From the NCBI GenBank assembly GCA_900175165.2, contig FWWN02000574.1, positions 1 to 49,541 on the forward strand: a stretch of 49,541 bases of DNA, read 5' to 3'. This DNA comes from Rhizomucor pusillus (taxonomy: Eukaryota > Mucoromycota > Mucoromycetes > Mucorales > Lichtheimiaceae). Position 1 is the first letter of the stretch, and every line of letters begins with the position of its first letter. This document shows positions 10,186 to 22,007 of the stretch, in pieces. The notes beneath the pieces are model-generated. The model was not told the DNA's origin and ran no database searches. It was given only the letters and a program-made list of their open reading frames with translations. A program made the position numbers and the translations under genes.

Positions 10186-11508
10186 TGAATCTAAATGGAA
10201 CGATCGCCAAAGGAAAGAAGCAGGGTTTCTTAGCGGTGTCAAAAACGAAACGAAAGCTCCCTTTCCTTTTTAAGAAGCTTCCTAAGATACCGGGGACACC
10301 GAGAATCCAATCACTCCAACATGGTCGTCCTGAGAGACGATTTCCGATCGAGACTTTAACTTCACATTGCGTTTTCGGACTATGAGTTCAAGAACCTTTG
10401 GCACAAGTATAAATCTGAAGCGCACCACGTGGGCAAAAAGGCTTCTATGTGGTGACTCAAATATATTATGCGTCGCTGCTGTAGGAGAGCACTACACCAT
10501 GTAATTTCAAAATATCGTCTCTTGGCAAAGACGATACTGCAAAGACCGCGTTGCGAAACAGTATGGCATTGAGCAAACCGCGATCATCATATTTCAATAG
10601 TAGTGTAAGTTGTGAAAGAGGGTTGCAAAGAAATGCTGTTGATCTTTATATGGATAAAGTTCTGAAGGAATTGGATATGGGCATCAACATTAAAAAGCGT
10701 AGTACCACTTTAGATGAGATGGTGGAGAAATGGAGCTTATGACGCCTTGGTTGTGTTCTATTCTGCGTACAATCATGCAAATTCACTGGAGGGCGACGTT
10801 ACTTTACAGAAACAGTATGTTGTCATTAACTGGGATACGGTGAATGTACTCTTTTCTCCCTCGCACTCGACTGGCCATCTGGCGAGCGCACTGGCGCTTC
10901 GTTTTCCAAGGCAAACGCTTAGTCCCCTACATCGTTGCTGCTATCGTTTCATCTCACCTCCATAGACTTGAAGCAGAAGCGAGCATGTAGCATCCAGTAT
11001 TTGTATTATTTTTTTCTCCCTTTCCGTTTCTATAATAACAGTATGCTTTACTAACAATTGAAATAAATCTCCAAACGACAAAACGAGTATACAGTACATG
11101 CTACAACTAGTGTGCTTCCCAGACACGATCTCTTTATCGGTCAAACGAGCTGGATAGTTTATATGCGCAAAGCAGTTCAGTGCATGAACGCGGTTGTACT
11201 ATTGAGTTGTTCCGAGAAATCATCGTTTGTGGAACAGTTGCGCATTCCTATCTGTCATCCCGTGACAAGTTTCCATAAATGATCAAAAATATATGTGCTT
11301 GTATACGTTGTGCGTGTGTGTATTCACAGTAATGCTCATTGTTTATGCGTTGCTGCTCTCCAATCTATAATGTTCAAAGAGGGGAAAGAAGAAAAGAAAG
11401 AAGAAGAAAAAAAGCACACAGAGAAGAGGGGGAAAAACTAGGCAAAAAAAATTATAGGGATAGGGAATGTGTCGTTAAAAATGTTGCTCTGCAGTAGAGT
11501 ATTGTCGC
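10186..11508. other. Intergenic; one doubtful small ORF
   Basis: A plus-strand ORF (ATG at 10563, stop at 10742; 59 codons) has a fairly natural composition (segments DKVLKELDMG and LDEMVEKW), but matches nothing I know and has no obvious continuation. The rest is A/T-rich, with an A/G-rich run at about 11380-11450, in the 3' flank of the PDH gene. Confidence 0.35.
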
Positions 11509-12947
11509 TTAAGCGCCAATCTTCTTGTCCAACACATCTCTGACGGTCTTGACAATAACCTTGTCATCAGGGAATGCAAAGTCTTCGAGGTTCTTGGCGT
11601 AGGGGGTGGGGACATCAGCGCCAGCAACGCGAACCATGGGTGCATCCAAGTAGTCGAATGCCTCAGCTAATAATTACAATAATGTCAGTTACCGTTGTTG
11701 TCCTTTCCTCTCTCTAGCTCTTTCCAAGAAAAAACTTACATTCCATGACCTGGGCAGCAATCTCAGAACCAACACCAAAGGAAGCCCAGCCACCTTCAAC
11801 AGTGATGATACGGTTGGTCTTCTTGATGGATTGAACGATGGTATCAACGTCAAGGGGCTTGATGGAACGCAAGTTGACAACTTCAGCAGAGATGCCGCTC
11901 TTGGCGAGTTCCTCGGCAGCCTTCATGGACCAACCGACAGAGCGGGAGTGGGAGACGATGGTGATATCCTTGCCTTCACGTTCAACCTTGGCCTTGCCAA
12001 TGGGCAAGATGAAGTCAGAGGACAAAGCCTCCTGGGACATGGGGTGAGAGACACCGTATTCCAATTCGTTTTCTAAGACGACGACAGGGTTGGGATCGCG
12101 GATAGCAGCCTTCAACAAGCCCTTTGCATCTTCCGAGTTCCAGGGAGAGACGACCTTCAAGCCGGGAACGGAGCCGTACCAGGCGGCGTAGCATTGAGAG
12201 TGCTGAGCGGCGACACCGGCAGCGGCGCCGTTCGGGCCACGGAACACAATGGGGACCTTGACGGTACCTCCAGACATGTAGTGGGTTTTGGCAGCCGAGT
12301 TGACGATTTGATCGATAGCCTGTCATGGTCACGTCAATGTGAGCAAAGAAGGTTCGCGTTTTGTTGTAATAAAAATTTTCTTCGTCGTCATACCTGCATG
12401 GCAAAGTTGAAAGTCATGAATTCACAGATGGGCTTGAGACCGCTCATGGCAGCACCGACAGCCAAGCCGGCAAAACCCATTTCAGTGATAGGAGTGTCGA
12501 TAACTCGCTTTGGGCCAAACTTGTCCAGCAAGCCCTTGGTAACCTATTCCAACAACATCGGTTGGACTCCGAACCCCAATTTTTATATATGTTTTCCCGA
12601 GTTCTCCCATCATACCTTGTAAGCACCGTTGTACTGAGCAACCTCTTCGCCGAGAATAAACACTTTTTCGTCTCGCAAAAGCTCTTCTTCCAAGGCTTGG
12701 TTCAAGGCGTCACGGACAGTCATCTACCCGGGTGTCAAATGGGTGACGTGAATCTCGCCGATCTCGCCAACAAAAAAAAAAGCCTCTCTCTTTCTCTCTC
12801 TCTCTCTCTTACCTCAACGGGACCGCTCGAGCTGAAGCGTTGTTGAACAGCTGCGGTAGCCAAGGCAGGCTTGGCCGACACGGCAGCAGCGCGCTTGGCG
12901 ACAGTAGCGACGGGAGCAATGCGTTGCAGCGATGCGAGGAGGGTCAT
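11509..12947 (-). CDS. PDB1: Pyruvate dehydrogenase E1 component subunit beta, mitochondrial
   Basis: Exons (complement) 12947-12813, 12723-12616, 12543-12394, 12319-11740 and 11666-11509 give 376 residues. With E1-alpha this subunit decarboxylates pyruvate and passes the acetyl group to E2 in the mitochondrial matrix. The first exon encodes an Arg/Ala/Ser-rich, acid-poor leader ([19 protein letters not shown]), a typical matrix-targeting peptide. Then come [14 protein letters not shown], the conserved [90 protein letters not shown] and a C-terminus with [12 protein letters not shown]. Length agrees with yeast PDB1. The first intron is rich in GA repeats (12777-12812 on the plus strand reads CT). 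Confidence 0.96.
12777..12812. repeat. A-run and CT microsatellite inside PDB1 intron 1
   Basis: An A run followed by alternating CTCTCT on the plus strand, just downstream of the splice donor on the coding strand. Probably neutral, although its position at +3 from the donor makes length changes potentially relevant to splicing. Confidence 0.6.
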
Positions 12948-13368
12948 ATTTTGGGAACAACGGGAAAGGTAAAAGGGGGTAAAATGACGGTGGAGCGGCT
13001 GCTGAAAAAGACCGGCGAGCTCGGATGAAAAAAAGTCACAAAGGCCCACAAATCGCCGTTTTTGGGTGGGTGGGAAGGTGAACGTCTAATTCCAAAAAGT
13101 TGCTTTTTTATACTCTAGAGCAATAAACAAGAAGAATAAAATCGAAGAAGGTTGCGTATATAAATGATATATATCTCGTAGTAAGAAAAAGGCAGACCCA
13201 GGTATAAAGGAAACGAATAATAAAAAAATGAGCGTAAAGGGCGTCGTTCTTGGATGCGGGCAGGCAGGCAGGGAGCGGGCGGGAAGTGGGGTAGAGTAGC
13301 AGCAGTAGGGCGCAAAATCATCGACCATTCGGAACAGCACTATAATTCCCGGGTTAACTCAATTTTGA
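12948..13368. other. Intergenic between PDB1 and PPZ-type phosphatase
   Basis: Contains the PDB1 upstream region and the 3' flank of the phosphatase gene. Short ORFs are low-complexity and unsupported. Confidence 0.4.
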
Positions 13369-14907
13369 TTATACCAAAATTTTCACTACTACTTGCCTCG
13401 TCCTTTTCCCATTCTTATTAAGGCGATCCTTTGCGAGTGGATGATCTGCCGGTGTCAAGAGCTCAAAGCTGCACAGTAATTCTTCGCTTACACTCATGAT
13501 GGCGCCAAAATTGTCAAATTCGCCGCAGTAATTAGGAGCAGAGAATACCGTAACCAGCGTGCGATCGTTGAAAAATTCATATCCATCCTCTACGACCATG
13601 TGCGCGCGACACACGAGATCAAGGTCGAACTTGGCGAGAAATTCGTTGATAACCTTCTTGCCAAAACAGTAGCTCACTCCTCGTTCGTTGTCCTCCCAAT
13701 CCAGCGTTACATCCGATGGATCCGACCACAGCAGATCGTTCAGCAGACCATAGTCAGGCACGTCCGTCGGTCGTTGGATGTTGCGCACTTCCTCCATGCT
13801 GTGCAGCGAGGGTGATAACCCTCCGTGCACGCAAAAGATCTTGCCAGCTACCAGTGCCGCAATAGGCAATGTGTTGAATGTATCTACAAAGGTACGCCAC
13901 ATCTTGGGATTGAGGCGCCGTTTGCATTCATCGTAAAACCCGTACACTTTTAATATTTTAGCACAGGCCGCCCCATATTTTTTTTGGTCTCTTGCTGCAC
14001 AAACCTTTGGTGACATTGGCGCACTCGTGGTTGCCTCGCAGCAGGAAAAAGTTCTCGGGGAATTTGATCTTGTAACATAGCAGCAGCAAGATAGTCTCCA
14101 AGCTCTGTTTACCGCGATCTACATAGTCACCCAAAAAGAGGTAGTTGCTGCTCGGCGGGAATCCACCCATTTCAAAAAGCCGGATTAGATCTGTGTACTG
14201 GCCATGGGTGTCGCCAACAATCTTGACGGGAGGCGATAACTCTAGCAACGACTACGAGAAAAAAAATTTGTTTCAGAGCGTGCGCGCGCGGCGGGTGTGC
14301 GGTGTGCGATGTGCATAAATCTTACCGGTTGACTCAAGAAGATATCCATGGCGGCGTAGCAGATGGCTGCCACTTCCGAGTTCTTGAGGCAGAGCTGCTT
14401 GGAGGGTTTCGCATAACCAGCGTTGAGGAGCCGCTGGATGTACTCGTCTATTTCGGCGGCTGTCACGGATTTCGTGTTGTAACTCGCCATCGAAGTTGCT
14501 GTGAGCTGGTTCAGCGAGCCGACTGTCAGCTGACTCCTGTCATTGTCCTGCTGAGGCCAGTAGTCTGCTTGTGAGAGGTGTTTGTGCTGGTGTGGTTGCG
14601 GGTGCTTCGGTTCCTCGACGACAGGACTGTCGAGAGCATTAGGATACTGCTTATTATCGCCGCCGCCGCCCGTTGGATACTCTGGGTTCAACTGGGTCAG
14701 GGCCGACGAGTTGGATGCAGCCGGTGTCGAGCGACGATGTTGTGAATTCAGGAGAATCGAGTTGACAGACTGAGTGGTGTTTGTGCTGTACTCATTGTCC
14801 TCCGGCTGCTGCTGCTGCTGTGCTGGTTGTTGCACGCGGGCAGGCGGAGGCATGCTTTTTGTCCGGCGTCCCTTGCCGCCGGTGCGTTTGGATACGTTGT
14901 TCCCCAT
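13369..14907 (-). CDS. PPZ-type Ser/Thr protein phosphatase (PP1-like catalytic domain)
   Basis: Exons (complement) 14907-14326, 14251-14005 and 13946-13369 give 468 residues. PPZ enzymes (yeast Ppz1/2) are fungal phosphatases that regulate K+/Na+ homeostasis and cell integrity, and are inhibited by Hal3. The protein starts MGNNVSK, an N-myristoylation signal as in Ppz. A disordered Gln/Ser/Pro-rich arm of about 150 residues precedes the PP1-like domain. Domain motifs: [11 protein letters not shown] (GDxHG), [12 protein letters not shown] (GDxVDRG), [11 protein letters not shown] (GNHE), [21 protein letters not shown] and [11 protein letters not shown]. An intron of 58 nt starting GTTTGTG splits the [15 protein letters not shown] junction. 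The residue after EFDN is Phe, where PP1 has Ala. Ppz proteins also vary there. Confidence 0.92.
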
Positions 14908-15578
14908 ATAATACTGTGACAAAGGGGAAACAGAGAAGAGTGAATGGATTCTGGACCGGAGTGAAATATGGCAAAAATGATGTCCCGACTTGACAACGAA
15001 GCAACAACAAGACTATCTTTTGAATTATGATGGCGCTAAATGACCCTTCCCTTTCTCCTTCACATCATTGCTATGCAACCACTTGCTATTTTAGGAGCAC
15101 GAGAAAGTACTCGATTGTATCATAGTGTTCACGGGGGCCTTTTCTTTTAATTTCACACCATCACCACCACCGTGCCCTTTGCCTTTCTACCGGCAATAAA
15201 ACTGAGTTTTTGAAACATTGAGTGAGTGATTTTCAACCACGAGGGGTTGCGTCCAAAAACGTCAACAGCGGCGATTCGAAAAAATCAGGGCAGAATTTCC
15301 CTTTTTAGAAACAAGATGAATGTCCTTTGGCCCGGCCTGACTACCAATAGCGTATACAGATCTCAAGTCTAAACATATAAGGATCCCTTTCCTCTTTTCA
15401 TTTTCTTTCCGGTCGTGCTGGCGAAAAAAAATAATCAGAACTAAATGTACACGGAGAAAAAAAGCGCGCAGTGAATCAGATTGAGAAGAATATAGATGGT
15501 TGGGGTGAGGGAGGCGAAGGAGAAAGAAGAAAGATTTTTGAGTGAAAATAGAAAGAGAGGTGGTGGGAAAATATAATT
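14908..15578. other. Intergenic, PPZ upstream region
   Basis: No supported gene. Presumably promoter and 5' leader of the PPZ-type gene and the 3' flank of the Zds-type gene. Confidence 0.4.
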
Positions 15579-17616
15579 CTAGCGCCTGTAGTAACTGAGC
15601 GGCACATCGTCGTCTTCGTCGTGAACCGGGCGACTACCGGGCATTCTTTGACGTCGCGGCGACGGCGGCGGTTGCCTGTTGTGATGATGATGAGGTCGGA
15701 AAGAGGCGGTCGCTTCTCCAGCATCGAGCTGTTCTTGCGGTTTTAACAGGGTATTATTATGCGCATCCTGCGACGGAGGCGGCGGCGGTGGTTGTGACGG
15801 TGATGATTGTTGTTGCGGGTTAATGATGGACAGGTACCAGAACATGAGATTGGATATAACAACTTGCTGATGTAAAGGTCGTCGAGGGTTTGCCAGTTTC
15901 ATGTGCGACATGCGGTAAATAGCCCTTTCCACGTGGATGGACAGCCGGTAGCTGTTGATATATTGCTTGGAAGCCAGCTTCATGTCTTCTCCTTTCAACT
16001 TGGATTGATGATGATCCGCTGTCCCTGTTCCTAGGCTTTTGCTGCATCTCCGTGAAGACGTCGATGATTTCATTGAAAGCGACCGTGAAAAAAATGCTGC
16101 TAGTCCACGCTTTTTGGAAGGCGTTCCGCTGAAAGACTCCACCCGAGATAGCCGGAGAGAATCCTTCTCTTTGTTGCTATTCTCATCATCAACTCGCCGC
16201 AAAGATGCCCGACGATTTTTCCGCTTTTTGTCTCCTCCTTTCAGCAAGTTGCCTAGCCAGGACGACCTTCGTCCCAGCTTAGTAGTAGTAGTCTCATTCT
16301 TCTTTGTATCGGTCAATGATGTTCTTTGCAATGCAGAGTGGTGTTTGTTGTTGTTGTTGTTGTCGTTGCTGGTGGCTTCAAGATCTGAAGCAACGGTCGT
16401 ATGATGCTGAGAAGGAATAGCAGTAGTTTGTCGTTGTTGCTGGTCAACAATGTTATTTGGCTCCTCTGAAGCCTCTGGAGTGGACGGCCGGTCTTCTTCT
16501 ATGAGATGAGTGATAAATTGCGTCTCGGCGTCGTGTACTCGAGACAAAATCCCTTGCTGTGAATCGTTGGGCTCGAAACCGGTGCTGCCCAAGTCAATCC
16601 ATTCGCTGAGACTGACTGGCCGATCTTGCAAGCTGACGCCTTCGGGCGGCACGTTTCCAATGCGATCGCCAGTATTGGTTGGATGCCGCGGTTCAGTGTT
16701 GCGTCGGATACGTCGTTTATTACTTTCTCCATCGGCCGCACCACCGCCGCCGGGCGCCCTTCGTGCGGATAGCGCAGACCGACGCAAAAGCGTTCTGTTC
16801 TGATTCGGAGCAGCCAAAACTCGTGAATCGTCTTGCAACGCAGCAGCAGCAGGCCGATCAAACCCTGCAATCCCAAGTTTAGCACATGCATCATCGTCAT
16901 CATCATCATTCCCGAATATTGCTAAACAACAACACTTGCCATTCTTCATGAAATGATCGAAAGACGTATTATTATCCTTTGTATCTAAAGTCATCAAATC
17001 CAATTCCTTTGGACTGACGGGCAAATCTTCGCTGGTGGTTGTCGCTGTGGTGTTGTCCTCTTTCTCGTTATCGGAAGGCGGGTCGTTGTACGAGACAGAC
17101 CTGGAGAGTTTAGACTTTTGTCTCTTGACTTTGGAGTCCTTTCGTGTGGGCGAGTTGCTACCGTGGGTTTGTATCCAGTTGACAAACTCGCTGGGGGCAA
17201 TCTGTGGATGCTTATGCGCAGGAACCCTATCGACTCGTTCGTAAATCTTCTATACGCCCGCATGCATTGCTCCCAACGAACCATATAACGTTGGATAAAT
17301 TGGCAACAGCCTCCTGCGCCTTGATCGAATCCAACTCTGAAATAGGCGTGCTGTCCTCTCCTGCCGCTGCTTTGCTTTCGGTTTCACCACGGCTGCCGTT
17401 CGTCGCCTCAATTCCACCTGGCTTCTTTTCCAGGTACTCTGAAAGCATCATTGCAAAGTATACACCGGAATCAGACTTCTTGGCTGCCACCGCTGCCGCT
17501 CCTCCAGATTCATCTCCTGCTGCTAACGGTTGCAAAGACATTGTCCCGCTCGCATCTTGCCGGTGCTCCTCTATGGTAGGCAAGCTGCTTGTTGTTTTTG
17601 CTGCGGCTATCGTCAT
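15579..17616 (-). CDS. Zds1/Zds2-like PP2A-Cdc55 regulator
   Basis: Exons (complement) 17616-17282 and 17226-15579 give 660 residues. Zds proteins bind PP2A-Cdc55 (B55) and control mitotic entry and exit and polarity in fungi. Two blocks support this. The first, created by removing a 55-nt intron, reads NVIWVPAHKHPQIAPSEF, matching the N-terminal Zds region. The second, near the C-terminus, is LSIHVERAIYRMSHMKLANP followed by RRPLHQQVVISNLMFWYLSI, the Zds C-terminal domain. Between them is about 400 residues of low-complexity Ser/Asp/Asn/Arg sequence with an Asp run. After the Zds domain comes a Pro/His-rich tail with a run of six prolines. Start is the ATG at 17616. Confidence 0.88.
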
Positions 17617-20285
17617 TACTTTGCTGCGAGCCCGTTCAGCTCAGGTACAGCCGAGTATACGGGTAAAGTTCCTTTGAAGGAAAGAGATGTCTATGTTGGA
17701 TTGAAAAAAAGGGAGAGTAACAAAAGAAGAGTCAGAGCGGGCTCAACTCACAGGGAAAAGACGAGGAAGGAAGGAAGGAAGGTGGGGGGAGAGAGAGGAG
17801 AGGAGAAGGAAAGTGAGAAATGAGGCACTATCCTCTCTTCAACTCTTGGTCCCCCAACCCGTCACGAAGGTTCTAACTGATTTTGTTAGTGACCAAGGCT
17901 ACGCGCCCCATCTTTGTAAGCTTACAAAAAAAAAGAAAGCTATAATGTTTGAAAACTACAACCTCTGCTGCTTCTGCTGCGTATTATTGGTTTTTTTTGC
18001 ATAGAAATCCAAACACGCACCATAGTTATGAATGACGTGCAAATATAAACTATATTAGTAGAACGTTTCTTCTTAATTCTTGCATTGTATCGCAGCTGCA
18101 AGTGAGCTGTTTGTGGCGTAAAACGTTGCTATTTTTTCCTTGGCGGCTACACGCCTTGTCTGTTCTGAATGTGATCAAGTGTTTTGAAACGCACCAGCGC
18201 TCGGCAAACTAACAAACACGCACAGAGACACTTTTGTTCGGAAATGTCCCGATCGGAGACGAGACCCTTGGGTCCTGCTGCTGAACAACGACGACGGTCC
18301 CGAACTTGGCAAAGGAAATGAACAATGTGATCTAAAGTCGTACATGCTTTTCTGCACTATTGGACGAATATTTATCCACAATGTGGGAAATAATGTGTAA
18401 CTAAACATATCACACACGATGTCAATGAAGGAACTCCCAAAAATTCACTATTGCCCTGCTGCTTCTGCTGCACGCTGCATATTCCAAAGAAAAGAAAGGA
18501 GGGGCCTTGCAAAGAAGGGATATTTAGATTACTGTGCATGATTCGTCATACAACCGGAGAGAGTGCCTGAATAATGCGCGCGCCTAAATCCTGAAACCTT
18601 TATGTCATTGCAAAATAGAGGACTTTTTACTCCAAGTTTGCATATTATAACAGGCTGGAACTAAATTTTGGTCATCTGCCTCTATTCTTCCAATGGAGTT
18701 TGAGGATAACAAGTGTCCGAAATATGCAACCGATCTTCACGCCTTCAATGCCACAGAATACAGAGTTGGATAGATCCAAGTCACCACTTAAGGTAAATGT
18801 GGTACATCTAAGCCTATGCGTACTGCTTGCTATAAGACAGTATACTAGTACTTCGTCTTTCTTAATAAACGCCCTGTGTCGACGGCAGTTTCATTGCCGC
18901 AACAATTGCACATATTTATCACGGCTAAATGGTGAATAACTAATTTATACTCTTTGTAGTTGGTTTCTAAACTGAGAGCTTTACTGTCATTTGAAATAAA
19001 TCACTAGACAAGAAAACGGCTTTGATTCATCAACATCTATATTCTTTAGAAGGAGTTTTCTGTTACGTACAAGCTTTTTGCATCTAGTGGACTGTGGTCA
19101 TTCAACCTCTGTTAATAAAGTACACATCATAATCCTCGCTAACCCAGATGCAGCATGAATCATTCTGGTAAGGTACCTGCTCCACACCGTATCATATTCT
19201 TTGTTGTCATTTTGCAACTATGCAGTCTGAAACAGGTTAATTATAGACTTCAACTCCTTGGAAATATCTATCATATCTTACGAGGATTGTCTCCACGTCA
19301 TATTCTGAAATGAAAGAAAGGGGTTGGAATTCATATTATGTATTCAATGGGAAGTATATATAAGTGAAAAGGTTCACAAACCACGCTATGGTCATTTCGT
19401 TTCTAACTCTTGGACGTTGGTCGTGCTTACGATGTTTTCGTCGTTTAATATCACCTGCCACAGACTTGTATATAGGGGCTCTTAAGTAAATAACTACCTG
19501 TGTTGAGCTGGTCATTCCTTGTATTTGGAGTCGTGTTTGGAGACGTCGTCAGTTATCCGTGAAAAATATAAAAGGACCAGCCCTGTTCTTACTGACTATC
19601 TTTTCTTCTTTTTGTATAGGATTTATCCGGCGATGGACAACACACGTCCATCGGTGGTAAACCAAACATAAATGGAAAAAAACCAAAAAATAGCTAAACT
19701 CTATAGATCAACGATTGAACAGAATCATATAAGACTTGTAGCTTGGGCGATGCGGATGGAAGAAGCAATCGCTTCTGCTGCTGCTACACTCATATACAGG
19801 AAAATTTAAGACTGTGTAGGTATACTTCAACTTCTCTTGTAAAGATACTTGGTGCTGTACTGTATTTTGCTCTACTGTATGTACTAGGAGCTGCTCTCTG
19901 GGACGAAAAGTCTCTCAACATTATAAATATCACTGTTGGACATATGAATGCAACGTTGCGGGCAAACTATTCCATACACGGTGCATGGATGCAACCCCGT
20001 TAACGTTTGTATCCTCTCTTACTTCTACTTCTTTTACGAAACAGGCAGGTAGAAATTAACGGGGATCCGTTGTAATTTATTTATATGGTATATCAGGTTG
20101 TCGCCATCCACTATACATCATTCAGACTTCTCACGATATATCGTAACAATGGGTCGAAATTTATATTTACAACAGAAGACGTTGAATGCCACGCAAAATA
20201 GATCTTACAGAAAATGCTAATCATTTCAATTCTGCGATAGAATGTACAGGGAATAGATTCACAAGAGGAAAAAGGAGGAATTTCA
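17617..20285. other. 2.7 kb with no recognised gene
   Basis: Scanned on both strands. Only short frames occur: a 26-codon ORF from an ATG near 18693, and an 86-codon frame at 19743-20003 with a hydrophobic middle segment. TATA-like stretches occur near 19356 and 19566, so a transcript is possible. No tRNA or rRNA pattern was noticed. Confidence 0.4.
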
Positions 20286-21705
20286 TCACGATCTAAAAAC
20301 ATGGACAAGTTTCAGGATAGGTTCGCGACAGATCGGGCACTCGTTCTTTGTAGCAACAAGCTGCGAGAAAAAGAAGAGGATCAGTAATAAGTTAGCATTT
20401 TTTCTCTTGCCAAGTCGCATGCCGAGATCTATACTTGCCTGCTTTCCACAGTCCATACACGTGACCATGTGCCCGCAGTCCAGGAACACGCAGTTCTGCT
20501 GAGCATCGCAGCAAATACGGCACAGAGAGTCGTCGCTGAAAGAATGTGGATCCTGCCGTGATTCAAGCTCCTTTTTGCGTTCATCGGCCAGTCTCTGCAC
20601 TCTTGTTACAAGCTCAGATTTCTCAAGTGCATGATCCTGCGCGACAAAGTTGGCACGCAGAATAGCTTTTAGTGTTCTGACAGAGAGGGAAGCTGGGTCG
20701 ATGCGGGATCTAATAATGTCATCCAGCGATAGCATGTCTTCTTTGCGGGTCGCGGGTCGTGATCTTGATGATGGCATGGTATTATTAGTAGTTGTATGAT
20801 TATTCAAAGGCTGCTGTGAAGGACGAGGTGGTGGAGGGGTATAGTGATTAAAGGGTGGTTGTCGTTGCTGCTGCTGCTGCTGCCATTGGCGCTGTTGCTG
20901 TTGCCTCAGTTGCTCCTCTTGTTGATGCCATTGGCGTTCCTGCTGTCGCATCTGTTCTTGCTGCTGCTGTTGCCAGTGTCGTCGCCGCTGCTCCTCCTCC
21001 TGCCGTTGCTGCTGAGCAGAAGAATCATTCCTCTGCTGTTGTTCCGTCCTGTTACCACCACCACCAAACAGATCGTTGAACATTTGGACGAACGGCGACT
21101 CGCCCGATGGCTTTTCATTGTTTGCCGTGTCCCGTTCATCACGCATGGAATGTGCATCTCGATGCGTTCGATAAAAGATCTCACTTTCGTTGGATATCGG
21201 TCGAGTGTTCAGAATAATCCGTACAAGATCATCCTTTTCAATGGCAGTTTTCGACGGTAGATTGTATGCATTAATGTATCGTTTCAGTTTTCGCAATGGC
21301 ATCGCAAGCAGGCTCGATGAGTTCATCTGTTGCATCTGTATAAGAGTTTCGCACGTATCACAGCATCGTACAGGACTAAGCACAGTATGAGTATATATAG
21401 AATGCCAAGTATCCATAACCAACCGAAAGATACTTTACTTGTTATAGCCATACTTTGGCAGCGCACGGCGATTGCTCGAGCAACTCGAACAAACTACGCT
21501 TCCTGCATGCAAAGGTCGTCAGTCATCTCGAGACGTCTAGACTGCCACCTTGAAACTTACCACAAGACAAGCAGTGGTACTTTTGTTTGAATAAGCTAAA
21601 GACTACACCGCATTCCGTACAATGCTTTGCTTCATTCAGAGGTTTGAGCCGAGGAATGGTAAACACTCCTCCTGGACCTTGCTTTGCTCTCTGTGTGTTC
21701 TCCAA
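20286..21705 (-). CDS. FYVE-like plus RING E3 ubiquitin ligase, RNF34/RFFL-like
   Basis: Exons (complement) 21705(5' end open)-21561, 21502-21439, 21375-20439 and 20360-20286. Order of parts: FYVE-like finger (CTECGVVFSLFKQKYHCLSC, then SVVCSSC and RCCDTC); a SAP-like segment (MPLRKLKRYINAYNL); a long Gln/Arg-rich stretch (about 21060-20850); a second SAP-like segment (LSVRTLKAILRANF); and a C-terminal C3HC4 RING (CRICC, CVFLDCGH, CMDCGK, CPICRE). This is the architecture of animal RNF34/rififylin ubiquitin ligases on endosomal membranes. Intron 3, within the RING, must be spliced as GC-AG (donor GCAAGT) to keep frame. No in-frame ATG precedes the FYVE exon, so a short 5' exon upstream of 21705 is probably missing here. 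Confidence 0.85.
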
Positions 21706-22007
21706 TGTTGCAAAACTTTAAACAGGTGGTACGACAATGAGTTGGAAACAAGAGGAAAACAGTGCGTGGTGCGATCTTTTGAAGGTTCTAAGTTTTTGTT
21801 GGTCAGCTGCTAACTTTTAATAAAGGAAATTCAGGTCAATTTTCTCGAAGTTGCGACATCTTGCCATCGATTTGTCATCCTGATGAATTCTGACAAGTTA
21901 TGCCTCGATTCAATCGAAATAGTGTCTGATATGTATTCTATTTTATCTAACTTTGTTGCTATGACGAGATGTTTACATGCATGTTTAGTGTCAGTCGTCT
22001 GTAATAA
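21706..22007. other. Intergenic between FYVE/RING gene and NAPRT
   Basis: Likely holds the unresolved first exon and promoter of the FYVE/RING gene. Candidate ATGs on the minus strand near 21865-21885 could not be joined with a convincing donor. Confidence 0.35.

Noticed and set aside
10563..10742. Small plus-strand ORF between the kinase and PDB1
   Set aside because: No family resemblance, no splice continuation found; left as a note only.
16039..16404. 121-codon plus-strand ORF
   Set aside because: Antisense to the low-complexity middle of the Zds-type protein.
20844..21260. Long plus-strand ORF rich in Leu
   Set aside because: Antisense shadow of the Gln-rich stretch of the FYVE/RING gene; CAG repeats read backwards give Leu.
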